Assembly (NCBI GenBank): GCA_964610205.1
Contig: CAZSVI010000008.1
Span: 1-45,868, forward strand
Source: CAZSVI01 sp964610205
GTDB lineage: Bacteria > Bacillota > Clostridia > DSM-8532
Direction of reading: 5' to 3'
Length of the DNA: 45,868 nucleotides
Part shown: positions 15,501 to 24,795 of the stretch, in pieces
How positions within the stretch are numbered: position 1 is the stretch's first letter
Layout: every line of letters starts with the position of its first letter
Program-made: the position numbers and the translations under genes
The notes under the pieces: model-generated
The model's database searches: none
What the model was told of the DNA's origin: nothing
What the model saw: the letters and a program-made list of their open reading frames with translations, nothing else

Positions 15501-16493
15501 CGGCTTCAGATTCATTTCAAACCGATCCATGTCGGTAACCAGAGCAAAGAAGGTTTCCTTCCCCGACTGGTCATACCGGTATAGCTTGTATTCAACCTTT
15601 ACAAATGTTGTACTCCCTATAGCCCCCTTAATGATCGGATCCCAGAATAACATCCACCTTACACCATCCGCCGTTTCCCCCATTTTTTTCGCTCTCAGCA
15701 ATATTTCGGTCTTAACCCGAACAACCGGCAGCTCGTCTTCCGATATGACCGAGATGTCGGAATTAACAAGCGGAATCAATTTTATTGAGTATTCCCTGCC
15801 TGGCAACGCATTTGTATACACATATTCGAGCCGGCCCCCGGATACGGTAACCCTGCTGTCCTCCGTACCGATAGTTGAACCTATAATATCCGGTATGGAG
15901 GGCGGCTGTGTAAACCCCGAGGTATCCGAAATTAATATGCGGTAGTCGATACGCCCGGTAGTATCCCAAACATCATCCCACACAATTTTAATATCATTGG
16001 TTCCCGATATCAGTTCGACGCCAAATTCAACATCCGTTAAAAACTTTATCCTGTTGGATCTTCCGGATGTAAAGGAGTACTGATTCATGTCGCCATATGT
16101 GTAGGAGGATCTGCCGTAAAATTCATATATGGTTCCATGATCCAGTTCAATTCCATATGACGAAGTATTAAGAGACGTATATGTACTGCCCAGATTGATT
16201 TCAGTTACATCACTTTTGAGATTACCGGAGCCCCTCTCAACCTGATTAAAGTATAATATTTGTGTTCTGTCCCCCGTTGCTTCGGGCGGATAAACAGGCA
16301 CGTTCCATGAAAACGCTATAAACCAGTTCTGCCAGCCCTGATCCTTATACGCAATCTCGGAAACAACGATGTTCTGAGGTGGTGTAGAAGGTATAGCCTG
16401 ATCCGCGAACACAAAACTAATCACAAAAGCGCCAATTATAGACAGGATTATTATCCATACGATTATTTTAATCAATCCGTTTCTTTTCCACAT
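12567..16493 (-). CDS. secreted fibronectin-III-like repeat protein with SLH-like C terminus
   Basis: 1308 residues from ATG 16493, 6 bp after AAGGAG. A long hydrophobic segment (IIVWIIILSIIGAFVISFVFA, about 10-30) is a signal peptide or N-terminal anchor. The body is a chain of beta-sandwich modules of fibronectin-III type, seen from recurring Y-x-F/W endings such as TIHYFWIQAVSHSETDG and YRYFARLFSYSAQTG followed by Pro-rich linkers. The last ~60 residues end QREITRLELLVIIERLLLLTGE, resembling one S-layer homology motif. No enzyme domain or dockerin is visible. It is probably a cell-surface structural protein. It lies 174 bp downstream of a larger protein of the same architecture. Confidence 0.7.
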   Translation of the reverse strand: MWKRNGLIKIIVWIIILSIIGAFVISFVFADQAIPSTPPQNIVVSEIAYKDQGWQNWFIAFSWNVPVYPPEATGDRTQILYFNQVERGSGNLKSDVTEINLGSTYTSLNTSSYGIELDHGTIYEFYGRSSYTYGDMNQYSFTSGRSNRIKFLTDVEFGVELISGTNDIKIVWDDVWDTTGRIDYRILISDTSGFTQPPSIPDIIGSTIGTEDSRVTVSGGRLEYVYTNALPGREYSIKLIPLVNSDISVISEDELPVVRVKTEILLRAKKMGETADGVRWMLFWDPIIKGAIGSTTFVKVEYKLYRYDQSGKETFFALVTDMDRFEMNLKPEDVEKYRYKVEAVAYKADGSTVPFYSTALVSLKEQIPEYPEAPEFVSGFQTADPVPVLFDDLLTQNGATLLWLAPITGEGKVDTEIYYDLYLIEKLEDMNTLPPARKVASNLTMTAANEVREKETGKLSGYRYTVNNLKSNSIYYAVMIAKKNYLTESGDGFMISQPYQSDPGVKVIITRPDTDTDKPLSPPSPPFRIKPGDSVDETTITLQMEKSWTELYNTELKKWLYVIRPDDPERNLTEGFYNVHNSFTYEEYIENRELPDGDENKKPERAVSYNAGYTVNIHCVEYEDAVRTVKSLRGRDYVAYSDLSGSYLLQLQKTVNPVLVPDIQAGLPQAFALPVQDLKPNTTYLIWVTVKNSTGLMESDPSDPILATTLPDFPPHVEIPVVPTDLKGIPADTYIDLFWGYRTGYSYNISYATEDDRAKALGTVSVSSAQLRYEPWYRIGALKADTIHYFWIQAVSHSETDGTALSEWSNSLVIKTEPYSPPPKPRGFGIKDTPDAVSQTSIFYEWLPDTSVAFILEISEKADFSDSTEYSVNGSEYQVTGLKSNYRYFARLFSYSAQTGLRSEPSPVVMVVTRKGRGEYDADVPLDDIPVGEMLVIDALAVDGIWTAKAVGINAHRLSEKIRQLGKGTFTIELTNPPPNTKTIRLELDGEVLETLSGIRESLLMKTPGFELYILPGSFLQDDYFKLKHRFGDIRIRVDIRTPAFELQPENFRQFMAPATEIKVFAGLDESFLTLGEFVRPVKITMPVDNNIDLDKIQVRYYDTYSLKWEDIENSWIPVQGKMAAYPQKNGAVALTAPKAAVYQDLVRSGIERTLQNIMGKYAMPSLQIKNIEPGKKLTVVEGMKHLLDVIPYEYNDRDILEKSVRAGLLIPQYKKGESEPLRRDEAIYAAVMIYHRKTGQVIKGDTKNLESFSDWEQVQESCREAMDFAVTAGIVVGDQKGLSPQREITRLELLVIIERLLLLTGEI

Positions 16494-16667
16494 ACAATTC
16501 TCCTTAGCAGATGAGGACATATTGGTTCCTCGTAATAACAACGGAAGCAGTTGCGCAGCAATTGCAACACACCGTTATATCGAGGCGGGAGATATGCTCA
16601 CCGCATGATTTTGAATATCGGTACCCGCTACCTATAAAATGGTGCGGAGGCCTATCTTTGTTCCTCG

Positions 16668-19600
16668 TTATAATTCTCCCAGCAGCTCCAGCACCTTAAC
16701 CACTTCGCACAACAACTCATCAACGGTGACAAGCCTGTCTCCCGCATAGGTATAATCCGCTTCCACACTTGTAATCCCCAGATCCAGAGCAATAACCAGC
16801 CTGTGGTAAACAGGATCGGACAGGGCATCGGCATTTTCAATATATGGTCTGACCGATGGCCGCATCATTGCTGATGAAATACCCGTTTTATACGCATATA
16901 TCTCCACTGCCAGCGAGGCAGCCTGCCCACGGTTGATATTCGGCTGGAAAGCGGCTGCCGGTAATATCCCATCCAGGTTATAATACTTCACCTTTGCCGG
17001 AACCGACAAACCATTGACATCTTTTGTCGTTTCTGTAACAACTTCAAACAAAACAACAGCTTTGTCTCCGGTAACAAAATCTCCCGGATATATTGTTCCG
17101 CTGTTAAAAACCTTCTTGAGATCATATTTCTGGGCCAGGCGCTGCAAACCGGGATACGTTAAACCATCATCTTCCGGTATGGTTACTCCGGGAATCTGAA
17201 ACACAACATATTGTCCCGGATTTTTTGCCGTCACAAGCACGTGAGGAAATACCCAGGCCTTAACACCAGCCGGTTCCTTCCAGGCAGTCTGCCCGCTTAT
17301 CAGAACATATGGCTCCACCAGGTTTCCGGAACCCTTATGGAGTATTTTGAGCCTTAACCCGCCGTTCAGTTCAGGTATGTTGTTTTGGATTACTTTCGAG
17401 GCCGTAAGTCCTCTCCCGCCATCTAAAATATCCTGAATATATAAAGACAATTCCTCTTCCACCTGATCAACTATCAGGTTTATCATACTTTCCAGTTCAA
17501 CATAACTCCGGTAGGTAAGAGTTGTTCCCTTCTCCAGAAGTTTAACAAGCTCCCTGTCGAAAATACCGTATTTGAAGGGACCTTTGGTATCGGGCTCCAT
17601 CAATATGTCATATATCATTTCATTGATCCCGGCGTAGGTCCGTCTCATGCCAATGGCCTTCATTCCTATATCATATACCCGCGACCCATAATCAAACCCC
17701 TGAGGCGGTGCAATTGACCCTGTCTGTTTCCGCTCAACGGTCAGCTCCAGCATTGTTTCTTTTACACCTGTGGTTTGAGCCAGTTTTTTAAGATTATCCA
17801 GATCAAGAGTATCTGCGGTAATGGTGATTTCACATCCGTCAATCCTGAGTGTCAGGCGGCTTTTGTATTCCTGCAGCGTACTCAGGATTTCATAAGGAAT
17901 AAGAACTATATCTTTTAAGGCTTCAGGTATTTCCTTTGAAATATCCACTGTTACTCCTGAATGACCCGACATCTGCAATAGATTGGAAATTCTGGCTCCT
18001 TTAAGTAAAACCCTGTTGCTGGTTTTATCGGCTTCATTAACGGTAAAATAAAGTTTTCGGGTAAGGGCATCGGCTTTTGACTGAAACATGTCACGAACCT
18101 GATCCTTGATATAGCCCTTGTCATAGTCTTCCTGGCTGAAATCGGTACGTACCGTTACAGGGCCGATGTGTTTCGAATCTTCAATATTTCTTGCCCAGGC
18201 TTTGATATAATATCTTGTATTCGATATAAGAGGCAGCCTTTTATACGTACCATCGCTCCTTTTTTGGCGAGCGCTGGATATCTTCGCATAATAAATATAT
18301 TTTCCGGCAAGCCCATCTTCAACATACACCTGTGTTTTTTCACGATAGAATTCTATCAGTGAGCCGTCATCCAGCGTATACCCATAATCCGTTTCTCCGG
18401 CGGTGCTGTATTGAAGAGGAATATAGTCTTCATCATCGTCGGTTCTGACCTCCAGAAAATATTCATACAATGATTCTCCCGCAAACCTGACCTCTATTTC
18501 ATTCAGGGTGTTTCTGGTTTCCATTTGAAGAGGAACTCTTCTGTATGAGCGCCACACTTCATCCTCGCTGTCATACCAGTTTATACCGTCTCCCTTCGTA
18601 TAAAAAACATGAATATCATACCATGTATTCGGATCCAGATCGAATATTCTTACGTAATAGATATTACCGTCCTTCACTACTGAATATTTTGCCCTGGAAA
18701 GCTCAATATATGCCGAATCAGCCAGATAGCCCTTCTTTATCATAATTTTCATATCCTCGGAAGGAATATTGGCATTACGCCTCACATTAAAACCAAGCTG
18801 TACATCGGTAACCGCCTCCAGAAAATCCGGAGGAGCAACCATTTTTGTTGTTACCGGGATGCTGACCCAACTGCTGTATACGGCGTCTTCCGCCCCCCTG
18901 TCCCGGACGGCGCGCAAGCTGAAATAATACAGGTGGTTTGGCTTTAAAAACGGCAAATTAATGGGTAGCTTTGCTATGCGGGTATTGTTTTCGTTATACT
19001 TGAAACCCACTCCTGAAAGCGGTGTATTAACAACATCAATATGCAGCTCGGTATCCTCGGTGTTTGTCTTATAATTTTGGTATACCCGCATAAATCCCGG
19101 TTCAACCGTATCCCCTATATGATATATATCATTAATGTAGTCATCCACTGCGGCATTTGCGCTTAGTTTACTCCGGGTACAAACCATTTCATATGTAACG
19201 TCCTGTTCAGCGTGCAGCCAGTTCAGTACAACTTTCGCATCGGTCAGTTCCAGTTCTCCCTCTGCGTCTTTAGCAATGGAAAATTCCACAGGAGTCCTGG
19301 GAACCCTGTCTATATCATCCAGGCTCCCGGAGTCGGTTTTCGGCGTTGTAATAGACTTTATCGGCGTTTCATCGCTGAATATGAACGGATCCTCTTCCCC
19401 GTTCACATACAGTTTTGCCCGGGCTTTAAAATAGTAAGTGGTGTTAGGTTTCAGATCTTCACCCTCTCCGGCGGGGAAGCGGGTGATCAAAGTGCTAAGC
19501 CCCGCACTGGGGTTTTCATCCGGATACAGGGTTTCCAGAGGATTCATAAACGGCGGTTCCAGCAAAATAAAGCTTTCCTCATCGGTGCTGTCGCTGATAT

Positions 19601-21788
19601 ACAAATCATAAACAATCCTGCGGTTCTCCGTTATGTTCGTATAATTCAACCAGTCATTATCATCAAGAATTTTAGGAAAACTCACGGCAATTCCGTTAAA
19701 TACGGGTTTTCCTGTTTCCGGATGCGGTTCGGGATCAATATCCACATCCAGTGTCAGGTTTGGCAGGGGTACCGGCATTTCACGGGACGGATAGGTAGTA
19801 AAGCTTACTACCGGTGAAATATATGAGATTTTATCCTCAAAATTCAGTTCATCCCTTAAAGTCCAGTTAATATCCTCATTATCCCTTGCGCGGGTCGAAA
19901 ACATTCTTAAGTAATAAGTGGTATTCGGCAATAAAAAGTCAGGGTAATCAGGCTGGCCATTGATATCGGTGTCCACATTATTTTCAAAATCCAGATCGGT
20001 ATCCGTGGTATAGTCAAAGAACAGCCGGGATCCTTCCACTTCAAAAATCAAACGGCTGCTGTCGTCAGGATCCTCCTGAAGCTGGTTTTTATCTGCGTCA
20101 ATATGGTTCTTCCCGATGTTTAACACCCGTTTTTCCTTAACTGGCACAAACACGGCAACCTGCTCATCTCCTATTACCTTTGTTTCCATGATCTTCACAT
20201 CATCGGAAAGATAGGTGTTTAAAAGCAGATGAAACGTAAAGTCAATCGCTTCTTCAGAGCTGTTGACAATATCCTCCCACGCCAGGGTTCTCCAGAGCAA
20301 CGGTTTTTCAAAGGAAATACGCAGGTCTGATAATGGAATCCTTATATTTGCCCCGTCAGCAGGATTTTTGTATAAAACATCCTGCTTTCCGTTATAGACA
20401 GTCTCTACCCGTATTTCTCTTGGTACAGGCGGTTTTCCCGTATCATTGCCCAGGTCCCTTATGTCAATAGCCAATGTACCCAGCGGCGTTCGGGAATTTC
20501 CATCGGTTACGACAAACCGGTAATATCTTTCCGGGTGTTCTCCATTTTGGTTCAACGGTATCTCTACAATGATGCTGCCCCAGCCCGTGCTGTCCGGGAT
20601 ACTTGCGTCGGGCAGCTTGATGCCGCTGCCTGACTGCCCGGACCCCTCAAGAAGTTCTACAATACTGCCCGCATCCTGAACCTGGTAATACAGCTCCGAA
20701 TAATTTTTGCTTTTTATTTTATAAATTCTAAGTTCGAGCTTATCGATATCCACCTTGCTGACTTCGAATTTTAATGGCGTGAAAATGGAAGTGATTTGCT
20801 CTCCGACCTGCTGAAAAATATTATCCTTATTATTAACCGGATAACTTGCCGCTCCGTTTTTCAGCCTTGTATAAAGCGCTTCGGATGTTCCGGATTTGAA
20901 TGTAAGCTTAATACTGACATTTTCGTATTCTGTGCCGGGTATAATACCATCACTCTGATCAAGGGTAAAGTATACGAATCCGTCACCGGTCGTAACATTC
21001 CCATCCCCGTCAAAGCCTTCAATAAGATCACCGGTCTCACCGATAAAAATTGTACCATCCTGATCAACCGTAGATCTTAATTCCCTTGGAGTAACTATAT
21101 TGGTCACTTCATTCATCTTTATATGAAAATAACTGTAATCCAGAGGAATATGAGGCGTGTTTTCACTTTCCAGCGGAGCCAGATTCACATCCATATGGGT
21201 TATTGGCAGAACAGCTACCGCAGTCTCTTCCCATATGGTCGGAACTTTCCATTTAAGGGTTATTCTGGGTTCCTGTCCGCTTATGATTGTCTGCGGCGGG
21301 TTACCGTCATCCGGTATCAGTTTCGGATAAGCGTCTTCCAAACCACCCAAAACAGCCATATCATTAAAGGAAGTGCCGTGAAACGTTATTTTTGAAAGGA
21401 AAAACACTGTTTCTTCTTCCGTCGTGTTACCATATTTATTGGTGAATTCTACCGGTTCCCCTTCCGAATCCTGAAAACTGAAGGTCAGATCATAGATATG
21501 ATCAGGTTGAAAGGACAGACTTATTATATTTTGTGTTCCTTCAAAAACCAGAGGGACTTCTGTTTGTGAAACCAATGAACCATCCGGACCGTGCCAGAAA
21601 ACTGAATATGTATCAGACCCGTTAATATATGCCCACGTAATATCCCATTTGTTTGTCTGCAGGTTATATGTAAAGGCAGGATCGAACGCATTGCTCGCGA
21701 AGCTGGGCTGAAGGGAAGGTAAAACCGTTCCGGCCAAAAGACACATCGTTATAAATACCGTTATAATTCTTTTCAATAATAGCTTCAT
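16668..21788 (-). CDS. giant secreted fibronectin-III-like repeat protein
   Basis: 1706 residues with a classical signal peptide (KLLLKRIITVFITMCLLAG ... PSFAS, cut near residue 31). Multiple fibronectin-III-like modules follow, each ending in motifs such as NTTYYLRMFSTRARDN, NTTYYFKARAKLYVNG and HLYYFSLRAVRDRG. Residues after about 1300 form a different alpha/beta region, and the last ~100 (NINRGQAASLAVEIYAYKTG ... DLGITSVEADYTYAG ... LVTVDELLCEVVKVLELLGEL) look like degenerate SLH repeats. AAGGGG lies just before ATG 21788. Very acidic, no enzyme motif or dockerin. Likely a surface or spore-surface scaffold; function unknown. Confidence 0.7.
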   Translation of the reverse strand: MKLLLKRIITVFITMCLLAGTVLPSLQPSFASNAFDPAFTYNLQTNKWDITWAYINGSDTYSVFWHGPDGSLVSQTEVPLVFEGTQNIISLSFQPDHIYDLTFSFQDSEGEPVEFTNKYGNTTEEETVFFLSKITFHGTSFNDMAVLGGLEDAYPKLIPDDGNPPQTIISGQEPRITLKWKVPTIWEETAVAVLPITHMDVNLAPLESENTPHIPLDYSYFHIKMNEVTNIVTPRELRSTVDQDGTIFIGETGDLIEGFDGDGNVTTGDGFVYFTLDQSDGIIPGTEYENVSIKLTFKSGTSEALYTRLKNGAASYPVNNKDNIFQQVGEQITSIFTPLKFEVSKVDIDKLELRIYKIKSKNYSELYYQVQDAGSIVELLEGSGQSGSGIKLPDASIPDSTGWGSIIVEIPLNQNGEHPERYYRFVVTDGNSRTPLGTLAIDIRDLGNDTGKPPVPREIRVETVYNGKQDVLYKNPADGANIRIPLSDLRISFEKPLLWRTLAWEDIVNSSEEAIDFTFHLLLNTYLSDDVKIMETKVIGDEQVAVFVPVKEKRVLNIGKNHIDADKNQLQEDPDDSSRLIFEVEGSRLFFDYTTDTDLDFENNVDTDINGQPDYPDFLLPNTTYYLRMFSTRARDNEDINWTLRDELNFEDKISYISPVVSFTTYPSREMPVPLPNLTLDVDIDPEPHPETGKPVFNGIAVSFPKILDDNDWLNYTNITENRRIVYDLYISDSTDEESFILLEPPFMNPLETLYPDENPSAGLSTLITRFPAGEGEDLKPNTTYYFKARAKLYVNGEEDPFIFSDETPIKSITTPKTDSGSLDDIDRVPRTPVEFSIAKDAEGELELTDAKVVLNWLHAEQDVTYEMVCTRSKLSANAAVDDYINDIYHIGDTVEPGFMRVYQNYKTNTEDTELHIDVVNTPLSGVGFKYNENNTRIAKLPINLPFLKPNHLYYFSLRAVRDRGAEDAVYSSWVSIPVTTKMVAPPDFLEAVTDVQLGFNVRRNANIPSEDMKIMIKKGYLADSAYIELSRAKYSVVKDGNIYYVRIFDLDPNTWYDIHVFYTKGDGINWYDSEDEVWRSYRRVPLQMETRNTLNEIEVRFAGESLYEYFLEVRTDDDEDYIPLQYSTAGETDYGYTLDDGSLIEFYREKTQVYVEDGLAGKYIYYAKISSARQKRSDGTYKRLPLISNTRYYIKAWARNIEDSKHIGPVTVRTDFSQEDYDKGYIKDQVRDMFQSKADALTRKLYFTVNEADKTSNRVLLKGARISNLLQMSGHSGVTVDISKEIPEALKDIVLIPYEILSTLQEYKSRLTLRIDGCEITITADTLDLDNLKKLAQTTGVKETMLELTVERKQTGSIAPPQGFDYGSRVYDIGMKAIGMRRTYAGINEMIYDILMEPDTKGPFKYGIFDRELVKLLEKGTTLTYRSYVELESMINLIVDQVEEELSLYIQDILDGGRGLTASKVIQNNIPELNGGLRLKILHKGSGNLVEPYVLISGQTAWKEPAGVKAWVFPHVLVTAKNPGQYVVFQIPGVTIPEDDGLTYPGLQRLAQKYDLKKVFNSGTIYPGDFVTGDKAVVLFEVVTETTKDVNGLSVPAKVKYYNLDGILPAAAFQPNINRGQAASLAVEIYAYKTGISSAMMRPSVRPYIENADALSDPVYHRLVIALDLGITSVEADYTYAGDRLVTVDELLCEVVKVLELLGEL

Positions 21789-22130
21789 ACCCCTTACCCC
21801 TTATCTTTCAGTATATCACCCGCAGCCTTTCAACAAAATAGGTCATGCGTCCTGTTTATAATATAAACCTGACAAAGCAGGCTGCAAATCATATTATTAA
21901 TGATATACTACAGTTATATTATCGGCACCGGAACATATTTGATTTATGAATGGATGAAAACGATAACAATCCTCTTCATACAATTTTTGATACTTTTTCA
22001 TATAGCAAAAGAATTAACTGCTGTTATATTCAAAATGAGAATTACTAAGGAAAACAAACCTCAGCCTTATCACCTATTGCTCCGACAACTCATATATTGA
22101 TCCTGAATTATATATTTTCAGGGTGTTAGT
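21789..22130. other. divergent intergenic region
   Basis: 342 bp between the giant fibronectin-III gene (minus) and the GH18 gene (plus), AT-rich, and must hold both promoters. On the minus strand TTGTTG and TATACT, 15 bp apart and close to the gene, are a possible but poor promoter. No RNA, terminator or credible small gene is seen. Confidence 0.4.
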
Positions 22131-23657
22131 ATGTGGTATACTGTTATAGCCGGCGACAGCCTTTATTTTATCGCCCGGCGATTCGGAACAAGCGTTGATA
22201 TTCTTCAACAGGCGAACAAACTCCCCAGCACAAGCCTTTCCATTGGCCAAATGCTCTATATACCTCCAATACCGGGCAGAGTCTTTCAATACACCATACA
22301 GCCCGGAGATTCTTTGTATACTCTGTCCAGACTTTTCAGCACAACCATCCCCAGCCTGGTGGAACTGAACAATATTCAAAACAGCTTAATTTATGCAGGT
22401 CAAAGACTAATCATTCCGTTTTATACCGAAGTTATTGTGAATACTGCTATGGCCAATATAAGGGGCGGCCCAGGTACAAATTTCCCGTCATTGGCCGTAA
22501 TGCAGCAAGGAGCGCGTCTTCCCGTAACCGGTTACCGTAACCGATGGTATCAGGTGGGGCTATATAACGGTGTAACCGGATGGGTTTCAGAAAATATTGT
22601 TATATTGGATGCTCATGACGGCAGCCGTCCCATACAACCAATTATCGGATATTATACGCTCGCCGAAGGTCCGGGACTACCCGGATCCTATGCTTCGTTT
22701 GTGAATAATGTCGCGCTGATATCCTCACTGGATCCGTTTTTTTACCAGATCAGCCGTAATAATCCTACACAAATTGACCGTTTCTTCCAGTTTACCGATC
22801 AGGATATCCGGGTTCTTGTAGCAATATCCCACAGGAACAACATAAAAGTGGTACCGGTTGTACATAATCTTTTATACCGCCCGGGAGGCGTTGAACTGGC
22901 CAGAGAACTGGTACGCCAACTGGTTTCAACCCCTCAAAACCGCCGTGCCTTCGCACAGAACCTAATTCAATTGATAGAACGGTATAACTTTGATGGTATT
23001 AATATTGATATTGAAGATGCCTATGTCGAAGACAAAGCCAACCTTGCACAGCTCTATGTGGATATTGCCGAAGCATTCAGACCGGGAGGGTACTTTTTGT
23101 CTGCTTCAGTCCCGTCCAGAATAAGCGACGAACCCTTCAATCCGTTTTCGGATCCCTTTGACTATGATGTTATCGGAAGAGCTGTCGATAATTTCATTGT
23201 TATGCTGTATAACGAATACGGCTGGCCGGGAAGCCCTCCGGGCCCTCCTGTCTCCATTCCGTGGATGCAGCGTGTTTTAACATATACAAAAACCAAAATG
23301 CCCTGGTATAAAATTGCCGCAGCCGTATCGGTATTCGGTTTCGACTTCAATCTAACCACAGGCCGTATTATTTATGTTTCCTTTGACAGGGCTATGCAGC
23401 TTGCCAATCAGTATGGCAGCACAATACAGTTTGATATGAGACAGCAGACCCCATACTTCTCTTATACTGATGCCCAGGGTGAGCAACACCAGGTATGGTT
23501 TGAAAACGCCGACAGTATCAGAATAAAAATACAAACGGCCTGGAATATGGGAATAAACGGTATTGCCTTATGGAGACTTGGAATGGAAGACGAGAATATA
23601 TGGAACATGATTGCCAATGAAACCGTTGTGAAAAAGATTATTGAAAACTACCGGTAA
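22131..23657 (+). CDS. LysM-LysM-SH3-GH18 hydrolase, SleL/YaaH-like cortex-lytic enzyme
   Basis: 508 residues. LysM 1 is at about 1-45 (YTVIAGDSLYFIARRFG) and LysM 2 at about 53-96 (YTIQPGDSLYTLSRLF). An SH3b-like module follows at ~100-155 (ANIRGGPGTNFPSL ... GVTGWVSENIV) and a GH18 barrel at ~168-500. The catalytic motif reads D288-G-I-N291-I-D293-I-E295: the acid Glu is kept and Asn replaces the second Asp, as is common in the YaaH/SleL branch. These N-acetylglucosaminidases degrade cortex peptidoglycan during germination. There is no signal peptide, also typical of SleL. It is followed by a strong hairpin. Confidence 0.85.
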   Translation: MWYTVIAGDSLYFIARRFGTSVDILQQANKLPSTSLSIGQMLYIPPIPGRVFQYTIQPGDSLYTLSRLFSTTIPSLVELNNIQNSLIYAGQRLIIPFYTEVIVNTAMANIRGGPGTNFPSLAVMQQGARLPVTGYRNRWYQVGLYNGVTGWVSENIVILDAHDGSRPIQPIIGYYTLAEGPGLPGSYASFVNNVALISSLDPFFYQISRNNPTQIDRFFQFTDQDIRVLVAISHRNNIKVVPVVHNLLYRPGGVELARELVRQLVSTPQNRRAFAQNLIQLIERYNFDGINIDIEDAYVEDKANLAQLYVDIAEAFRPGGYFLSASVPSRISDEPFNPFSDPFDYDVIGRAVDNFIVMLYNEYGWPGSPPGPPVSIPWMQRVLTYTKTKMPWYKIAAAVSVFGFDFNLTTGRIIYVSFDRAMQLANQYGSTIQFDMRQQTPYFSYTDAQGEQHQVWFENADSIRIKIQTAWNMGINGIALWRLGMEDENIWNMIANETVVKKIIENYR

Positions 23658-23676
23658 TTCTGTCAGGTGTGGTTCA

Positions 23677-23702
23677 GGAGCGTCCGGACTACCGGACGCT
23701 CC
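23677..23702 (+). terminator. strong hairpin after the GH18 gene
   Basis: A perfect 11-bp GC-rich stem (GGAGCGTCCGG with CCGGACGCTCC) with an ACTA loop lies 19 bp past the stop. It lacks a T-tract, so it may act as an mRNA 3' stabiliser rather than a classical terminator. Confidence 0.5.
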
Positions 23703-23809
23703 CGTCAGGAAATTCCTGTGTTATGTTGTTCAACTTTACCTTTGCGGCTTGAATGTTCTATGATATAATAATGTAATCATATTTTTATCTGGTTCATTGG
23801 AGTAAAAAG

Positions 23810-24784
23810 ATGGATTTTGAAGCCCAAAGGGACATGCTGTTTTCCGACACCACCGTTCCCGATATCTTTATAAGTGATATTATGCCGTCATTACCTTCAG
23901 ATTGTATCAAGGTTTATTTTTACGGTCTCTTTTTATGTAAATACAAAAAGCAGGCAACACTGGATGAAATAGCAATTAAGCTTGGCTTTCCCATGGATAC
24001 CTTAAACGCCGCCATGGTCTTTCTGGAAGATGAAAGCCTTCTGGTTCGCACCCATAAAGGAATTACTTTTCTGGATGTTAAAGAACGTGAACTCTCGCGT
24101 TTTTACCGAAGAAAAGAAGTCTCATCACCTGAAGAAGCCCTGTCGAATACACAATACAATCAAAGACGCAACCAGTGCATCCAATCCATGAACCACATGT
24201 TTTTCCAGGGCAGTATGCCGGCCGAATGGTATACGTTTATAGACAACCTTTTTAACCAGCACCGTTTTAACGAGGACGTCATGATTTCATTATTCCAGTA
24301 TTGTTATAACCGTGATGCCCTTAATAAAAAATATATTGGCCAGGTAGCCTCAAGCTGGGCGAAGAAAAATATAACCTCCTGTTTCGAACTTGAGAAATAT
24401 ATGGAGTCTTTTCAGAAAACCCGTGAGTTAAGCTATCAGATTGCAAAGGCTTTAAGACTACACAGGAGTCTTACGGTATATGAGGAGGAGTTTGTTGATA
24501 TCTGGGTGAATCAATACGATTTTAAGATGGATATCATTGAAGTTGCTCTTAAGAAAACAACAGGAAAGTCAAATTTTAGTTTCCGTTATATTCACGGAAT
24601 ATTGAGTGAGTGGAATCGTACAGGTTTAAAGACAAAGGAAGAAGCCATTGCCCATTCAGCCAAAAAGTACAGTTCCGCCAAAAATGAAGCCGCCGCTGCC
24701 AAAGTACCCCAGAAGGATAACTTTAAGCAACGCGAGTACAGTAATGAATTCTATGAAAAAATAAAAAATTCCACCTTCAAGTAG
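23810..24784 (+). CDS. DnaD-domain primosome protein
   Basis: 324 residues. The N-terminal winged-helix part (about 1-100) is followed by two DnaD-like C-terminal modules, around 130-215 (FIDNLFNQHRFNEDVMISLFQYC) and 220-290 (VDIWVNQYDFKMDIIEVALKK ... SFRYIHGILSEWNRTG). The YIxxILxxW pattern is the DnaD DNA-binding signature. DnaD/DnaB-type proteins remodel DNA at the origin and help load the replicative helicase. Its gene is 11 bp before the DnaC-like loader, the common clostridial pairing. Confidence 0.85.
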   Translation: MDFEAQRDMLFSDTTVPDIFISDIMPSLPSDCIKVYFYGLFLCKYKKQATLDEIAIKLGFPMDTLNAAMVFLEDESLLVRTHKGITFLDVKERELSRFYRRKEVSSPEEALSNTQYNQRRNQCIQSMNHMFFQGSMPAEWYTFIDNLFNQHRFNEDVMISLFQYCYNRDALNKKYIGQVASSWAKKNITSCFELEKYMESFQKTRELSYQIAKALRLHRSLTVYEEEFVDIWVNQYDFKMDIIEVALKKTTGKSNFSFRYIHGILSEWNRTGLKTKEEAIAHSAKKYSSAKNEAAAAKVPQKDNFKQREYSNEFYEKIKNSTFK

Positions 24785-24795
24785 GAGAGGTTTCT

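Noticed and set aside
16524..16673. Repeated GTTCCTCGT(T/A)ATAA at 16524 and 16660, also seen near 43197
   Set aside because: Only 12-14 bp shared, no symmetrical ends or duplicated target, so no mobile element can be claimed.
19212..19817. 201-residue plus ORF inside the giant fibronectin-III gene
   Set aside because: It is a shadow of the clear minus-strand coding frame, with no ribosome site and no domain.
12567..21788. Cellulosomal scaffoldin
   Set aside because: No dockerin, cohesin or carbohydrate-binding module is visible; only fibronectin-III-like and SLH-like parts.
21900..22100. 66-residue plus ORF before the GH18 gene
   Set aside because: No ribosome site and AT-driven composition; treated as spacer.
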